Position numbers and translations under genes: made by a program. Shown here in pieces: positions 41,398-50,158 of a stretch of DNA of 64,000 nucleotides. Numbering within the stretch: the first letter of the stretch is position 1; each line of letters begins with the position of its first letter. The notes beneath the pieces were generated by a model, which saw only the letters and a program-made list of their open reading frames with translations, searched no databases and was not told the origin of the DNA. Origin of the DNA: Aquincolibacterium sp964606385 (GTDB taxonomy: Bacteria; Omnitrophota; Omnitrophia; Omnitrophales; Aquincolibacteriaceae); contig CAZSFZ010000003.1 of assembly GCA_964606385.1 (NCBI GenBank), forward strand, positions 1-64,000, read 5' to 3'.

Positions 41398-42513
41398 ATG
41401 CATCCCCTTTTCCCGCAAGAAACTTTCCTTCCGGCTAAGGTCCTTTTTCAAGCGAAAGCTATTTCCGATCTCGCCAAAGAAGCGGCCCTTTTCGGAAAAA
41501 GGGGCCTCATGGTCCACGGCGCCTCCCTCGAAAAAAACGGCCTCAAGGAAAAAATCGCGGACGACCTCAAGCGCGCGGGGATCGCCGCGGAATTCTACTG
41601 CCGCCCCCAAGGTGAACCGACGCTTGATGAGATCAGCGCGGTGATCGCACGAGGGTACTCGTTCAAAATTGATTGGATCGCCGGGATCGGCGGCGGAAGC
41701 GTTCTGGACCTTGCCAAAGCCGCGGCCGGCCTTTTCCATGCGAAAGAAAAACCCGTCTTTTACCAGGAAGGCGGCGCCCTGGAAGCCGCGGGGATCCCGT
41801 TCCTTGCAATCCCGACGACGGCCGGGAGCGGTTCGGAAGCCTCGCCTAATTCGGTGATCATCAATCCGGAAAAAAAAGTAAAACTTTCCATCCGTCATCC
41901 GAGCTTTCTTGCCCGGAAAGTGATCCTGGATCCGGATCTTTTGAAAGGACTGCCTTTTTCGATCATGTGCCATTCCGGAATGGACGCCTGGGTCCAGGCC
42001 TATGAATCGTTCATCTCAAAGAACGCGACCTGGTTCAGCGAGAACTTCGCGCTCAAAGCCATTCAGCTGATCAGCCGCCATCTGGTCCCGGCCCTTAACA
42101 CGGGGCGTGACGAGGACCTGAGCGGGCTGATGCTCGGGAGTTTTTTGGCCGGCGTCGCTTTTTCCCATTCGCGGCTCGGGGTGATCCATGGCCTCGCGCA
42201 TCCGTTGGGCGTCCTTTATAACGTTCCCCACGGCCTGATCTGCTCGCTATTGTTCTCTCCTTCCATCAAGCTCAACATGAACGCCATGGGAAACCAGAAA
42301 TATTCGATCATGAGCCAGGCGGTCGGCATGGACCTCCTGCAAAAAGTGCATGAACTCCAGAAAACGCTCAAGATCGTCTCTCCCTTCAAGGGGAAGCCCC
42401 TCCCCGAAAAAGAAAAGATCATCCGCGAAACGCTGGAGTCCGGCTCCACCGCCGCAAATCCCAAGCCCATCACACGGGAAGACGTGGAGTATCTCCTCCG
42501 CGAGATCTTTTAA
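41398..42513 (+). CDS. Iron-containing alcohol dehydrogenase
   Basis: About 371 aa. The nucleotide-binding motif is GIGGGSVLDLAKAAAG near 92-108, and TTAGSGSEASP is near 137. Metal ligands fit the Fe-ADH pattern: Asp in SGMDAWVQAYES, His in GVIHGLAHPLG and His in YNVPHGLI. It oxidises or reduces an alcohol or aldehyde with NAD(P). ATG 41398 has GAGAGG just before it; GTG 41386 is an alternative. A hairpin CACCTCG...CGAGGTG lies just upstream. Confidence 0.92.
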   Translation: MHPLFPQETFLPAKVLFQAKAISDLAKEAALFGKRGLMVHGASLEKNGLKEKIADDLKRAGIAAEFYCRPQGEPTLDEISAVIARGYSFKIDWIAGIGGGSVLDLAKAAAGLFHAKEKPVFYQEGGALEAAGIPFLAIPTTAGSGSEASPNSVIINPEKKVKLSIRHPSFLARKVILDPDLLKGLPFSIMCHSGMDAWVQAYESFISKNATWFSENFALKAIQLISRHLVPALNTGRDEDLSGLMLGSFLAGVAFSHSRLGVIHGLAHPLGVLYNVPHGLICSLLFSPSIKLNMNAMGNQKYSIMSQAVGMDLLQKVHELQKTLKIVSPFKGKPLPEKEKIIRETLESGSTAANPKPITREDVEYLLREIF

Positions 42514-42529
42514 AGATCCCACTTCGCGG

Positions 42530-42584
42530 GGGACGTGGAACGGGAAACCAATTCGTTCAGCGTTCCCCGTTAACCGCTTCCCGG
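42530..42584. repeat. Dispersed palindromic repeat, copy 3
   Basis: GGACGTGGAACGGGAAACC on the left and CAGCGTTCCCCGTTAACC on the right. It lies after the iron alcohol dehydrogenase, next to the perfect inverted repeat at 42585. Confidence 0.65.
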
Positions 42585-42620
42585 CACAGAAATAAAAAGG
42601 CATCCATTTTTATTTCTGTG
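42585..42620 (+). promoter_or_regulatory. Perfect 14-bp AT-rich inverted repeat before the acyltransferase gene
   Basis: CACAGAAATAAAAA and its exact reverse complement TTTTTATTTCTGTG are separated by GGCATCCA. It ends 12 bp before the ATG at 42633. It may be an operator, or the terminator of the upstream dehydrogenase gene, as the stem contains a T-run. Confidence 0.5.
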
Positions 42621-42632
42621 TTAGCATGCCTC

Positions 42633-43538
42633 ATGCAAGAAAAACCTTCCCTCGGCTATTGGCTTCAGCACCTCATCGTCAAATATCTGGCCCTTCTCGC
42701 GACAGTGCTTCCCGTGGAAGTCTCACATCGCATTGCCTGCGGGTTTGGGACCCTATCCTACTGGATCCTGAAAAAACGCCGCAAGATCGCGGTTGAAAAT
42801 ATTACGCATGCTTTCGGAAATTCCATCTCTGACTCGAAGAAACAAGCGATCGCGCGTTCTGCTTTCCAAAGCGCCGCGCTTTCCATGATGGAACTTTTCG
42901 TAGTCGAGAAGATCAAGAAAGAAGCCGCGGCGCGTTTCAAGCTGATCGGCAATGAGTTCCTGGAGGAAGCCTTTTCGAAAGATCAAGGTGTCGTGCTCGT
43001 GATCTCGCATCTGGGTTCCTGGGAATATCTTTCTTTTCTTCCCTACTTCACCAAACAGCCGTGGTCGGTCGTGGTCAAAGACATTAAAAATCCTTACCTC
43101 GATAAGGCCATTGATGCCATGCGCCGCGTCATGACGGTCAATCCGATCGCAAAGGACAGCTCAGTCCGGACGATCCTCCAGGAACTCAAAGCCGGACGCG
43201 GCGTCGCGATCCTGGTCGATCAGTGGGCCGGCAAGGACGGCCTCTGGGTTGATTTTTTCGGCACCAAGACTTCCACGACCTCGATCCCCGCCCGGCTTTC
43301 CGAAAAGACCGGTTGCGCGCTCGTTTCCGCCTGCTGCCTCCGGACGACCCCCGGGCATTATGAGATCCATATCGAAAAACCGATCGTTCATGATCTGAAT
43401 GAACCGGGCTGGGAGAAGACGGTCACTCAAGAGCTGAATGAGGTCCTCGAGCGCCAGATCAAGGCTCATCCTGAACAGTGGCTTTGGGGCCACCGCCGAT
43501 GGAAAGAAAAACCCCATAACCTCCGGGAAACTTCCTGA
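42633..43538 (+). CDS. LpxL/HtrB-like lysophospholipid (lipid A) acyltransferase
   Basis: About 301 aa. A N-terminal hydrophobic helix is followed by the acyltransferase fold. The catalytic H-x4-E/D motif is ISHLGSWEYL near 125. 'LVDQWAGKDGLWVDFFG' near 195 and the C-terminal 'HPEQWLWGHRRWK' are family features. These enzymes add secondary acyl chains to lipid A or related lipids at the inner membrane. A second paralogue is at 60744. The stop overlaps the next ATG (TGATG). ATG 42633 is preferred to GTG 42618, which lies in the inverted repeat. Confidence 0.9.
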   Translation: MQEKPSLGYWLQHLIVKYLALLATVLPVEVSHRIACGFGTLSYWILKKRRKIAVENITHAFGNSISDSKKQAIARSAFQSAALSMMELFVVEKIKKEAAARFKLIGNEFLEEAFSKDQGVVLVISHLGSWEYLSFLPYFTKQPWSVVVKDIKNPYLDKAIDAMRRVMTVNPIAKDSSVRTILQELKAGRGVAILVDQWAGKDGLWVDFFGTKTSTTSIPARLSEKTGCALVSACCLRTTPGHYEIHIEKPIVHDLNEPGWEKTVTQELNEVLERQIKAHPEQWLWGHRRWKEKPHNLRETS

Positions 43539-44704
43539 TGGATTTTGAACTCAAGATCGAAAAACTGGTGTTCGGGGGCGACGGCCTGGGCTTTGTCGAC
43601 GGGAAGGCCTGTTTCGTGGAAGGAGCGCTCCCCGGCGAAAAAGTTCTGGCGCGCATCCTGAACGAAAAACCCAATTTCGTCAAAGCGAAACTCCTCCGTG
43701 TCCTTGAGCCCTCTTCCTCTCGGATCTATCCTCCGTGTCCTTATGTCGAACGCTGCGGCGGCTGCCAATACCAGCATCTTCCTTACAGCGAAGAACTGAA
43801 ATGGAAAGAACTCCAGGTCCGGGAAAGTTTCGCGCAGGCGTTTAAGGGCGAAGAGATCTCCATCCTCCCGATCCGGGCGGGAACCAAGGAGTACGGTTAC
43901 CGGAACAGCATCACGATCCACCGCACAACGGAAAAGAACAACAAGCCCCAGCGGCTCGGATTCATCGGTCATGATAATTATTCGAAGGTCCTGATCGACT
44001 ATTGCATGCTGGCCGATGAACGGCTGAGGGAGATCTTCACGGCCGAGCATCAGCTGAGCCGCAGTGAAGAAAAAAGAGGTTTTAAGCTTGATGAAAAAGG
44101 CCGCATTTTCACAAGCGACGAGGAAAGGCTCTACCGCGTGCGCGTGGGCGGAAAATCCCTCTGGACCAGCTCTTTCGGATTCTTTCAGAATAATATCGAG
44201 GTTACGGAACTCATCGCGAAGAAATTGACGGGGTCTCTTGAAGCCCTGAAACCCGCGCGGTTCCTGGACCTTTATGCCGGCGTCGGCACCTTTCCGCTGC
44301 TCGCGACTCAAAATGTCCCGGAGATCCATTGTTTCGAAGATAATCCTTACAGCACCGGATGCCTCCGCAGGAATGTGCAGGAATTCAATTTTCCGCTCGC
44401 GGGGATCTTTTCCGGGAAAGTCGAAAAAACCTTCCCTCGTTTCATCATGAAAAGCCCCAAACCCGGAACGCTCGTCTTCATGGACCCACCCCGGCAAGGG
44501 ATCGCGTCATCCCTCGCGGATTTTCTTGGGAAAAACGATGTGGGTGAGCATATCTTTTATCTGGCCTGCGACCTGCAGATCCTTTTGCGGGACCTTCGCC
44601 AGATCCTCGCCGCCGGCCGCTACCAGGTCCGGGAAGTCACTCCCTTCGACATGTTCCCCCGCACCAAACACATCGAAGTCCTCGCCTGGCTGACTAAGAT
44701 CTAA
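43538..44704 (+). CDS. TrmA/RumA family RNA (uracil-5-)-methyltransferase
   Basis: 388 aa. The N-terminal TRAM-like domain (MDFELKIEKLVFGGDGLGF) is followed by the iron-sulfur motif CPYVERCGGCQYQHL near 67-81. The SAM-binding region is FLDLYAGVGTFPLLA near 245, with 'FMDPPRQGIASS' near 311. The nucleophile Cys is in FYLACDLQILLRDL near 340. It makes 5-methyluridine in rRNA or tRNA; which site is not decided. It is coupled to the acyltransferase gene and overlaps the convergent flavoprotein gene by 4 bp. Confidence 0.93.
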   Translation: MDFELKIEKLVFGGDGLGFVDGKACFVEGALPGEKVLARILNEKPNFVKAKLLRVLEPSSSRIYPPCPYVERCGGCQYQHLPYSEELKWKELQVRESFAQAFKGEEISILPIRAGTKEYGYRNSITIHRTTEKNNKPQRLGFIGHDNYSKVLIDYCMLADERLREIFTAEHQLSRSEEKRGFKLDEKGRIFTSDEERLYRVRVGGKSLWTSSFGFFQNNIEVTELIAKKLTGSLEALKPARFLDLYAGVGTFPLLATQNVPEIHCFEDNPYSTGCLRRNVQEFNFPLAGIFSGKVEKTFPRFIMKSPKPGTLVFMDPPRQGIASSLADFLGKNDVGEHIFYLACDLQILLRDLRQILAAGRYQVREVTPFDMFPRTKHIEVLAWLTKI

Positions 44705-45891
44705 ACCTTGTCTCCCGCTACGGCGCCGCTCGACCAGGCCCAGGCGAGGTTGTAGCCGCCGCGGCGGCCCTGAACGTCAAGGATCTCCCCCGCGAAATAA
44801 AGCCCCGGCTGGTATTCGGATTCCAGCGTCAAAGGCTCAACTTCATCCGCCGGCACACCACCGGCCGTGAATTCCGCTTCGTTCCAGCCGCGCGTTCCGT
44901 TCACCTTGAATTCTTTGTGTTTGAGAAGACGCGCGATCGAGGAGGCGTCGGCGTTCTGGACCTGGCTCCGGAAGGCCAGGAAAAATTTGTGCGTCAAAAG
45001 CCCTTCGAGAAGATTTTCCGGCGCCATGTCTTTTTTGAAGCGGCGCGAAAGTTCTTCCGTAAGTTCCGTTTCACTCATGAAGGGCACAAGATCGGCAACG
45101 ACCGCGACGTCTTTCCGGTGTTCACGGTTCATCGCGACCGAGATCTCGTCGCTCACGTCCAGGACGGCCGTCCCGGAAAGACCGTACTGCGTGAAAAGCA
45201 GCTCCCCGGAGGCCTCACGGACCTTTTTGCCCCTGATCAGGCTCGAGACATTCGCCCGGACCTTCTGCCCCTGAAGGAAATGACAGCACGGGTCTTTCAC
45301 AAGAAGCGGGACCGTGCTCGGGACCGGTTCAAGGATCTTGTGCCTGAAGGCTGCCGCGAGCGCGTAACCGTTCCCATCCGCTCCAAGCGCCGGGTAGGAC
45401 TTCCCTCCCGCGCAAAGGATCACTTTTTTGCAGGATTCTTTTTCCCCCGTCTTGGCGCAAACCTCAAAGCCCGCCTTGTGGGGCCAGACAGCTTTGACCT
45501 CACAGCCCAGATCGACGGCCACCTTGAGCCTCTCGAGTTCCATCTCGAGCACTTTGAGCACCGAGGCGGCCTGGTTCGTCACCGGAAAGATCCTTCCCGA
45601 TTCATCCGCGTAGGTCGCGAGCCCGAGCTCCTTGAAAAACTCCAGCATGGCCTTTTTCCCGAACTGGTCCAGGATCGACCGGACCATCGCCTGGCTTTCC
45701 GGGTTATAAAAGGATTCGTCCAAGGTCTCGTTGAGCAGGTTGCAGCGCCCGGCGCCGGTCACGAGCAGCTTCTTGCCGAGTTTCGGCATTTTTTCGCAGA
45801 TCAGCACGGACAGACCGCGGCGTTTCGCGGTGATCGCGGCCATCATCCCGGCCGCGCCGCCCCCGATCACGATCACATCATACGGAGTCAT
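44701..45891 (-). CDS. HI0933/BaiN-like flavoprotein (NAD(P)/FAD-dependent oxidoreductase)
   Basis: 396 aa. The N-terminal FAD site is DVIVIGGGAAGMMAAITAKR at ~5-24. The family-specific KLLVTGAGRCNL follows near 42-53. 'LCAGGKSYPALGADGNGY' is near 163, and the C-terminal FAD motif is AGEILDVQGRRGGYNLAWAW near 365. Function in the family is poorly known; some members reduce bile-acid intermediates. The start overlaps the end of ygiQ by 14 bp on the same strand. Confidence 0.93.
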   Translation of the reverse strand: MTPYDVIVIGGGAAGMMAAITAKRRGLSVLICEKMPKLGKKLLVTGAGRCNLLNETLDESFYNPESQAMVRSILDQFGKKAMLEFFKELGLATYADESGRIFPVTNQAASVLKVLEMELERLKVAVDLGCEVKAVWPHKAGFEVCAKTGEKESCKKVILCAGGKSYPALGADGNGYALAAAFRHKILEPVPSTVPLLVKDPCCHFLQGQKVRANVSSLIRGKKVREASGELLFTQYGLSGTAVLDVSDEISVAMNREHRKDVAVVADLVPFMSETELTEELSRRFKKDMAPENLLEGLLTHKFFLAFRSQVQNADASSIARLLKHKEFKVNGTRGWNEAEFTAGGVPADEVEPLTLESEYQPGLYFAGEILDVQGRRGGYNLAWAWSSGAVAGDKV

Positions 45892-47689
45892 AGTCGCTTC
45901 GCTCCCGCGGGAAACGGTTAACGGAAAACGGGGAACGCTTTGAATTCTTCGTTCGCCGCTGATCGTTCATCGTTCCCCTGTTTTGGGGTTGTATCAATTC
46001 CCGCTGAAATTGGCGTTCTTTATAGGTTTTTGCCGTCACGACTTTTTCGCCGGTCATCGGGTGCTGTCCCGTGTAATACATGCAGGTCGATAAGGTCATC
46101 GGCAAAGGCATGAAATCCTGCACCTGTTCCGGCCGCATCCGGTGCTCGGTTAAATACGCCGCGAGTCCGCGGGCGTCCGCGTCGGAGCACCCCGGATGCG
46201 CGCTGACAAAATAATTCACGAGGTATTGCTCTTTACCAACTTTTTGATTCATGGCTTTGAACCGCTCGACAAAGCGTTCAAAAACACGGATCGGCGGTTT
46301 ATTCATGAGCTTGAGCACCGCGTCCGAAGCATGTTCCGGAGCGACCTTCAGCTGCCCGCTCACATGGTCCCTGCAAAGCGCTTCCAAGTAGGCATCCGAA
46401 CCTTTATCGACAAGCAGGTCATACCGGAGACCGCTTTGAATAAAAAGATGTTTCACTTTCGGGACCGCCAGCACCTCTTTCCAAAGCTCCAGAGATCTTT
46501 CGTAGCCAAGCTTCAGCTGAGGGCATTTGGAGGGCATCATGCACTGTCTGTTCCTGCAGGCCCCAGCGGAGTCCCACTCGTCGCAGGTCGCAGCGTAGAG
46601 GTTCGCGGTCGGGCCCCCGATATCGGTGATCGTGCCTTTAAAATCATTCCGGGAAGCCAAGAGCTTCACTTCGCCGAGGATCGATCCCTTGCTGCGGCTT
46701 TGGATCATCCGGCCTTGATGCGCGAAAAGGGAGCAGAAATTGCACTCCCCGGCACAGCCGCGGTGGGAGGTGATCGAAAAACGCACGGTCTCAAAACCCG
46801 GCACGCCTCCGGCGCGTTCGTAAACGGGGTGCCAATTCCGGGCGAACGGCAAACTGTAGAAATGATCTAATATGGAGGCCGTTAGCGGCAAGGGCGGCGG
46901 TTCCTGGATCACGAACCGGGTTCCATGCTGTTGGAGAAGCGGTTTGCCGCGCACCGGATCCCCTTCAAGATAAGCCAAACGAAAGGCCTCATTAAATTGA
47001 TGCTTGTCGGTGCTTGTTTCTTCGTAAGAAGGCAGGCGAACCGCGTGTTCAAAGCCTAGATCACTGTTCCTCAAGATCGCCGTTCCGCGAATGCCCTTGA
47101 GCTTTTTGATATCTTCCCCGCTCGCAAGCCGGCGCGCGATCTCAAGGATCTGGACTTCCCCCATGCCGTACACCAGCATGTCCGCTTTCGCGTCCACCAG
47201 GACCGAACGGCGTACGCTTTCATCCCAATAATCAAAATGCGCGAGGCGGCGAAGGCTGGCTTCCACCCCGCCCAGCACGACGGGCACGCCCGGAAAAAAC
47301 CCTTTGAGCTTGCTGGTGTAAACGATCGAGGCGCGGTTCGGCCTCAGACCCGACCGGCCGCCCGGCGCGTAATCGTCCGTCCGGCGCGGTTTCTTGCTCG
47401 CGGTGTAATTGCTGACCATGGAATCAAGGTTGCCGGCCGTGACCCCGAAAAAAAGTTTGGGGCGCCCGAGCGCCATGAAATCCTTGGGAGTCCTCCAATC
47501 GGGCTGCGCGATGACCCCGACCTTATAGCCCGCGTCCTCGAGGACCCGTCCGATCAGGGCAGTGCCATAGGAAGGATGGTCCACATAAGCGTCCCCTGTT
47601 ACCAGGATGATGTCACACGCCTCCCACCCGCGGGCGGCAAGATCTTCTTTAGAAATAGGCAGGAATTTCTTCCGATCTATGCTGGACAT
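45878..47689 (-). CDS. ygiQ: YgiQ family radical SAM protein with repeat-derived C-terminus
   Basis: 603 aa. The N-terminal UPF0313 domain (ILVTGDAYVDHPSYG near 28) precedes the radical SAM site CAGECNFCSLFAHQGR near 318. 'FIQSGLRYDLL' and 'DFMPLPMTLSTCMYYTG' near 540 are family marks. The conserved domain stops at RQFQRELIQPQ. The last ~28 residues (GTMNDQRRTKNSKRSPF and on) are encoded by the palindromic repeat at 45906..45980, so the native C-terminus seems to have been replaced. Function of the family is unknown. Confidence 0.92.
   Translation of the reverse strand: MSSIDRKKFLPISKEDLAARGWEACDIILVTGDAYVDHPSYGTALIGRVLEDAGYKVGVIAQPDWRTPKDFMALGRPKLFFGVTAGNLDSMVSNYTASKKPRRTDDYAPGGRSGLRPNRASIVYTSKLKGFFPGVPVVLGGVEASLRRLAHFDYWDESVRRSVLVDAKADMLVYGMGEVQILEIARRLASGEDIKKLKGIRGTAILRNSDLGFEHAVRLPSYEETSTDKHQFNEAFRLAYLEGDPVRGKPLLQQHGTRFVIQEPPPLPLTASILDHFYSLPFARNWHPVYERAGGVPGFETVRFSITSHRGCAGECNFCSLFAHQGRMIQSRSKGSILGEVKLLASRNDFKGTITDIGGPTANLYAATCDEWDSAGACRNRQCMMPSKCPQLKLGYERSLELWKEVLAVPKVKHLFIQSGLRYDLLVDKGSDAYLEALCRDHVSGQLKVAPEHASDAVLKLMNKPPIRVFERFVERFKAMNQKVGKEQYLVNYFVSAHPGCSDADARGLAAYLTEHRMRPEQVQDFMPLPMTLSTCMYYTGQHPMTGEKVVTAKTYKERQFQRELIQPQNRGTMNDQRRTKNSKRSPFSVNRFPRERSDYDSV
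45906..45980. repeat. Dispersed palindromic repeat, copy 4 (inside the end of ygiQ)
   Basis: GGGAAACGGTTAACGG and AACGGGGAACG on the left face CATCGTTCCCCTG on the right. Unlike the other copies it lies in coding sequence: ygiQ reads through it on the minus strand before stopping at 45878. Confidence 0.7.
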
Positions 47690-47751
47690 AAAAAGATTAT
47701 AACCTTCTTGAAGGTAATGCTAAAGGTCAAAGGTTCGGGATACGGCACCGA

Positions 47752-47780
47752 TTCAAATGACGGCTGACTCATGATATAAT
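47752..47780 (+). promoter_or_regulatory. Candidate sodB promoter
   Basis: TATAAT (47775..47780) with TTCAAA (47752..47757) 17 nt upstream. The 148-bp gap between ygiQ and sodB otherwise holds a small hairpin GACGGGCCTTCGGTCC near 47822. Confidence 0.5.
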
Positions 47781-47864
47781 GTTCGGGCTTGAAATCATGT
47801 GTGAGGAACCTGCGGCCTAAAGACGGGCCTTCGGTCCTTGTACGTCAGAAGAAAGGAACCTTTT

Positions 47865-48446
47865 ATGGCATTTACACTTCCAGAACTTCCTTACGCGATG
47901 GACGCCCTGGCGCCCCAGATCAGCAAAGAAACGCTCGAATACCATTACGGTAAGCATCACCAGACCTACGTCACGAACCTGAACAAATTGACCGACGGAA
48001 AACCGGAAGCCGGAAAATCGCTCGAAGAATTGATCAAGACGGCCAAGGGTCCTCTTTTCAATAACGCGGCCCAGGTCTGGAACCACACGTTCTACTGGAA
48101 CTGCCTGAAACCCCAGGGAGGCGGACAGCCCACGGGCGCGTTGCTGGAAGCGATCAACGAATCCTTTGGGAGTTTTGACGAGTTTAAAACGCTTTTCACG
48201 AATATGGCGATCGGGCTCTTCGGCTCGGGCTGGGTGTGGCTCGTGAAGGACGAAGATGGCACGATCGGGATCGAATCCATGCCGAATGCCGGCAATCCCC
48301 TTGTGAACGGCCAAACACCGCTTCTCACCTGCGATGTGTGGGAACACGCCTATTACATCGATTACCGGAATGCCCGCGCGAAATACGTGGAAACGTTCTG
48401 GAATCTTGTGAATTGGGATTTTGTTTCAAAAAATTTAGGGAACTAA
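47865..48446 (+). CDS. sodB: Superoxide dismutase, iron type
   Basis: 193 aa from ATG 47865 (AGAAAGGA upstream), the same length as well-known SodB. Metal ligands: His in EYHYGKHHQTYV, His in AAQVWNHTFYWN, and Asp/His in CDVWEHAYYIDY. The Gln in NNAAQVWNHTF at the position diagnostic of iron enzymes supports Fe rather than Mn. It converts superoxide to hydrogen peroxide and oxygen. There is no signal peptide, so it is cytoplasmic. In-frame Met at 47838 is less likely. Confidence 0.96.
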   Translation: MAFTLPELPYAMDALAPQISKETLEYHYGKHHQTYVTNLNKLTDGKPEAGKSLEELIKTAKGPLFNNAAQVWNHTFYWNCLKPQGGGQPTGALLEAINESFGSFDEFKTLFTNMAIGLFGSGWVWLVKDEDGTIGIESMPNAGNPLVNGQTPLLTCDVWEHAYYIDYRNARAKYVETFWNLVNWDFVSKNLGN

Positions 48447-48453
48447 ATTTTTT

Positions 48454-48520
48454 GCGGGAAACGTAACGCGGGGAACGGGAAACGAAAACACGGTCTTTCG
48501 TTCAACGTTCCCCGTTTTCC
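48454..48520. repeat. Dispersed palindromic repeat, copy 5
   Basis: GCGGGGAACGGGAAACG on the left pairs with CGTTCAACGTTCCCCG on the right. It fills the gap between the convergent ends of sodB and the TPR gene, where it could act as a bidirectional terminator (T-runs on the right). Confidence 0.75.
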
Positions 48521-48524
48521 TTTC

Positions 48525-49019
48525 TTAATTCAGCATCGCTTCCATCCGCGAGATCGCCTTCGCAGCCAGCGTGTACTCGGGATTCTTTTCGAGGGCATGA
48601 CGGTAAGCCTCAAGCGCCTGGGCCCAATCACCCTGATGCTCCCACACACGGCCCAGGTTATACCAGGCATAGAATCTGCCGTCGTAGCGTTCCGCCACGG
48701 TCGCGCGCTGGAGCCAGGAGATCGCTTCCTCCCAGCGGCCTGTCTCGATCATGTAAGCTCCGATATCATTGTAGGGATTTCCATATTCCGGGTCCAAACG
48801 CACCGCTTTTTCGCATTCCCGGATCGCGTCTCCGTAACGCCCTTTGACGCTGTAGGCCCATCCGAGGCACGTGTGCGCTTCGGCCGTGGGCACCATCTCA
48901 AGCGACTTGAGATAGAGCTCAATGGCCTGATCGACCTTCCCCGCCATCTGTTGGGCGTAGGCTTCCTGAAGCAACCGGCCCGCTTCGTCTTCTTTATTGG
49001 GAATATGAAAATCTTCCAT
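48525..49019 (-). CDS. Tetratricopeptide repeat protein
   Basis: About 164 aa with three to four TPR units (AYAQQMAGKVDQAIELYLKS; AHTCLGWAYSVKGRYGDAIR; AWYNLGRVWEHQGDWAQALE). No signal peptide or membrane helix, so probably a cytoplasmic adaptor. Partner unknown. The ATG at 49019 lies 16 bp after the metallo-hydrolase stop; the frame extends to 49094 but would overlap that gene. It is last in the minus-strand operon that begins at 55308. Confidence 0.85.
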   Translation of the reverse strand: MEDFHIPNKEDEAGRLLQEAYAQQMAGKVDQAIELYLKSLEMVPTAEAHTCLGWAYSVKGRYGDAIRECEKAVRLDPEYGNPYNDIGAYMIETGRWEEAISWLQRATVAERYDGRFYAWYNLGRVWEHQGDWAQALEAYRHALEKNPEYTLAAKAISRMEAMLN

Positions 49020-49035
49020 GGAATGATCGCGAGGT

Positions 49036-49641
49036 CTAAAACTGCATAAAGGGGTTCGTCTGCCGTTCGTGTTCGATCGTGGAAGAATCCGCATCGCCGT
49101 AAGCGTGACCCGGGAACACTTGAAGCGAACCCTCGAGCGACGCGAGACGCTTCAGGCTTTGCAGGATCTTTTTTTCATCGCCGCCCGGAAGATCGCATCG
49201 CCCGCAAGCACCCACGAAAAGCGTATCACCCGTTACAAGTTTATCGCCCACCAGGATACACTGGGCGCCTTCGGTGTGGCCCGGCGTGTGAAGGAATGCG
49301 AGCTCCATATCCCCGATCTTCAGCTTGAAGCCCTCACGGGTCTCGATGATATGGTCTTTAACGTCTTTCAGGAATTTCGCTTCGTTCTCGTGGACATAGA
49401 TTTTGACGCCGGTCTTTTGGACCAAGTCCTCCACGCCGTTCGAATGGTCGAAATGCGTGTGCGTCAGGATCCCCGCCACGACTTTCATGCCGTCTTTTTC
49501 GGCCGTCTTGAGGATCGCGTCCACGTCCCAAGCAGGATCCACCACGGCGCATTCTTTCTTCTTCTTATCGCCGATCAGATAGACGAAGTTCCCCATGTAG
49601 CCCACGGGGATCTGTTTGAAATAGAGGTCTTTAGGATCCAC
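49036..49641 (-). CDS. Metallo-beta-lactamase fold hydrolase (glyoxalase II-like)
   Basis: 201 aa. The metal-binding motif is LTHTHFDHSNG near 60-70, with the third His in LHTPGHTEGAQ near 115, the bridging Asp in VTGDTLFVGACGR near 137, and the last His in FPGHAYGD near 177. It resembles small hydroxyacylglutathione hydrolase/persulfide-type enzymes. The substrate is unknown. The gene overlaps the end of folA by 11 bp. Confidence 0.9.
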   Translation of the reverse strand: MDPKDLYFKQIPVGYMGNFVYLIGDKKKKECAVVDPAWDVDAILKTAEKDGMKVVAGILTHTHFDHSNGVEDLVQKTGVKIYVHENEAKFLKDVKDHIIETREGFKLKIGDMELAFLHTPGHTEGAQCILVGDKLVTGDTLFVGACGRCDLPGGDEKKILQSLKRLASLEGSLQVFPGHAYGDADSSTIEHERQTNPFMQF

Positions 49642-50128
49642 AGCAACAGCAGCTTTTCTTTTTAGTATTCTCGTAGTAGATCACTTCCAGGAAAGGATCG
49701 TCCTGGAGCTTCAGGCGCTTTTTCTCCGCGAAAAAGGGCGGGATCTCCGGATAAAGCACATCGCCGTCGTAGTCGGCATGGATCCGGGTGAGATAAATAC
49801 CGTCCACGCGCTCGATCGTGGTGCGGTAAAGCTGCGCGCCGCCGATGATGAAGGCGTGCTCCGTCCGGACGTTCTTGAGCGCTTCGTCCACGGTCGCAAA
49901 AAAGGTTTGGCCGGGATAGGGCTTCGCGCCGGTGTGGTCCAGAATGAAATTGGTCCGGTTCGGAAGCGCCTTGCAGCCGAGACTTTCAAAAGTCTTGAGG
50001 CCCATGATCACGGTCTGTCCCGTGGTCGTCACCTTGAAATGCTGAAGGTCTTTCGGGAAATGCCACGGAAGCTGGTTCCCTTTTCCGATCACGCGGTTAT
50101 TCGCGACGGCCACAATGTGATAAAGCAT
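49631..50128 (-). CDS. folA: Dihydrofolate reductase with a cysteine-rich tail
   Basis: 165 aa. It reduces dihydrofolate to tetrahydrofolate with NADPH. Visible features: IVAVANNRVIGKGNQLPWHF near 5-24, TVIMGLKTFESLG near 39-51 and FIIGGAQLYR near 94. The acidic active-site residue lies in the HFPKDLQHF stretch near 23-31. The last residues KKKSCCCCGS are unusual for the family. It follows thyA by 30 bp; both belong to thymidylate/folate turnover. Confidence 0.94.
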   Translation of the reverse strand: MLYHIVAVANNRVIGKGNQLPWHFPKDLQHFKVTTTGQTVIMGLKTFESLGCKALPNRTNFILDHTGAKPYPGQTFFATVDEALKNVRTEHAFIIGGAQLYRTTIERVDGIYLTRIHADYDGDVLYPEIPPFFAEKKRLKLQDDPFLEVIYYENTKKKSCCCCGS

Positions 50129-50158
50129 GCATCCTCCTGAAAGTTAGATAAAGACCCG

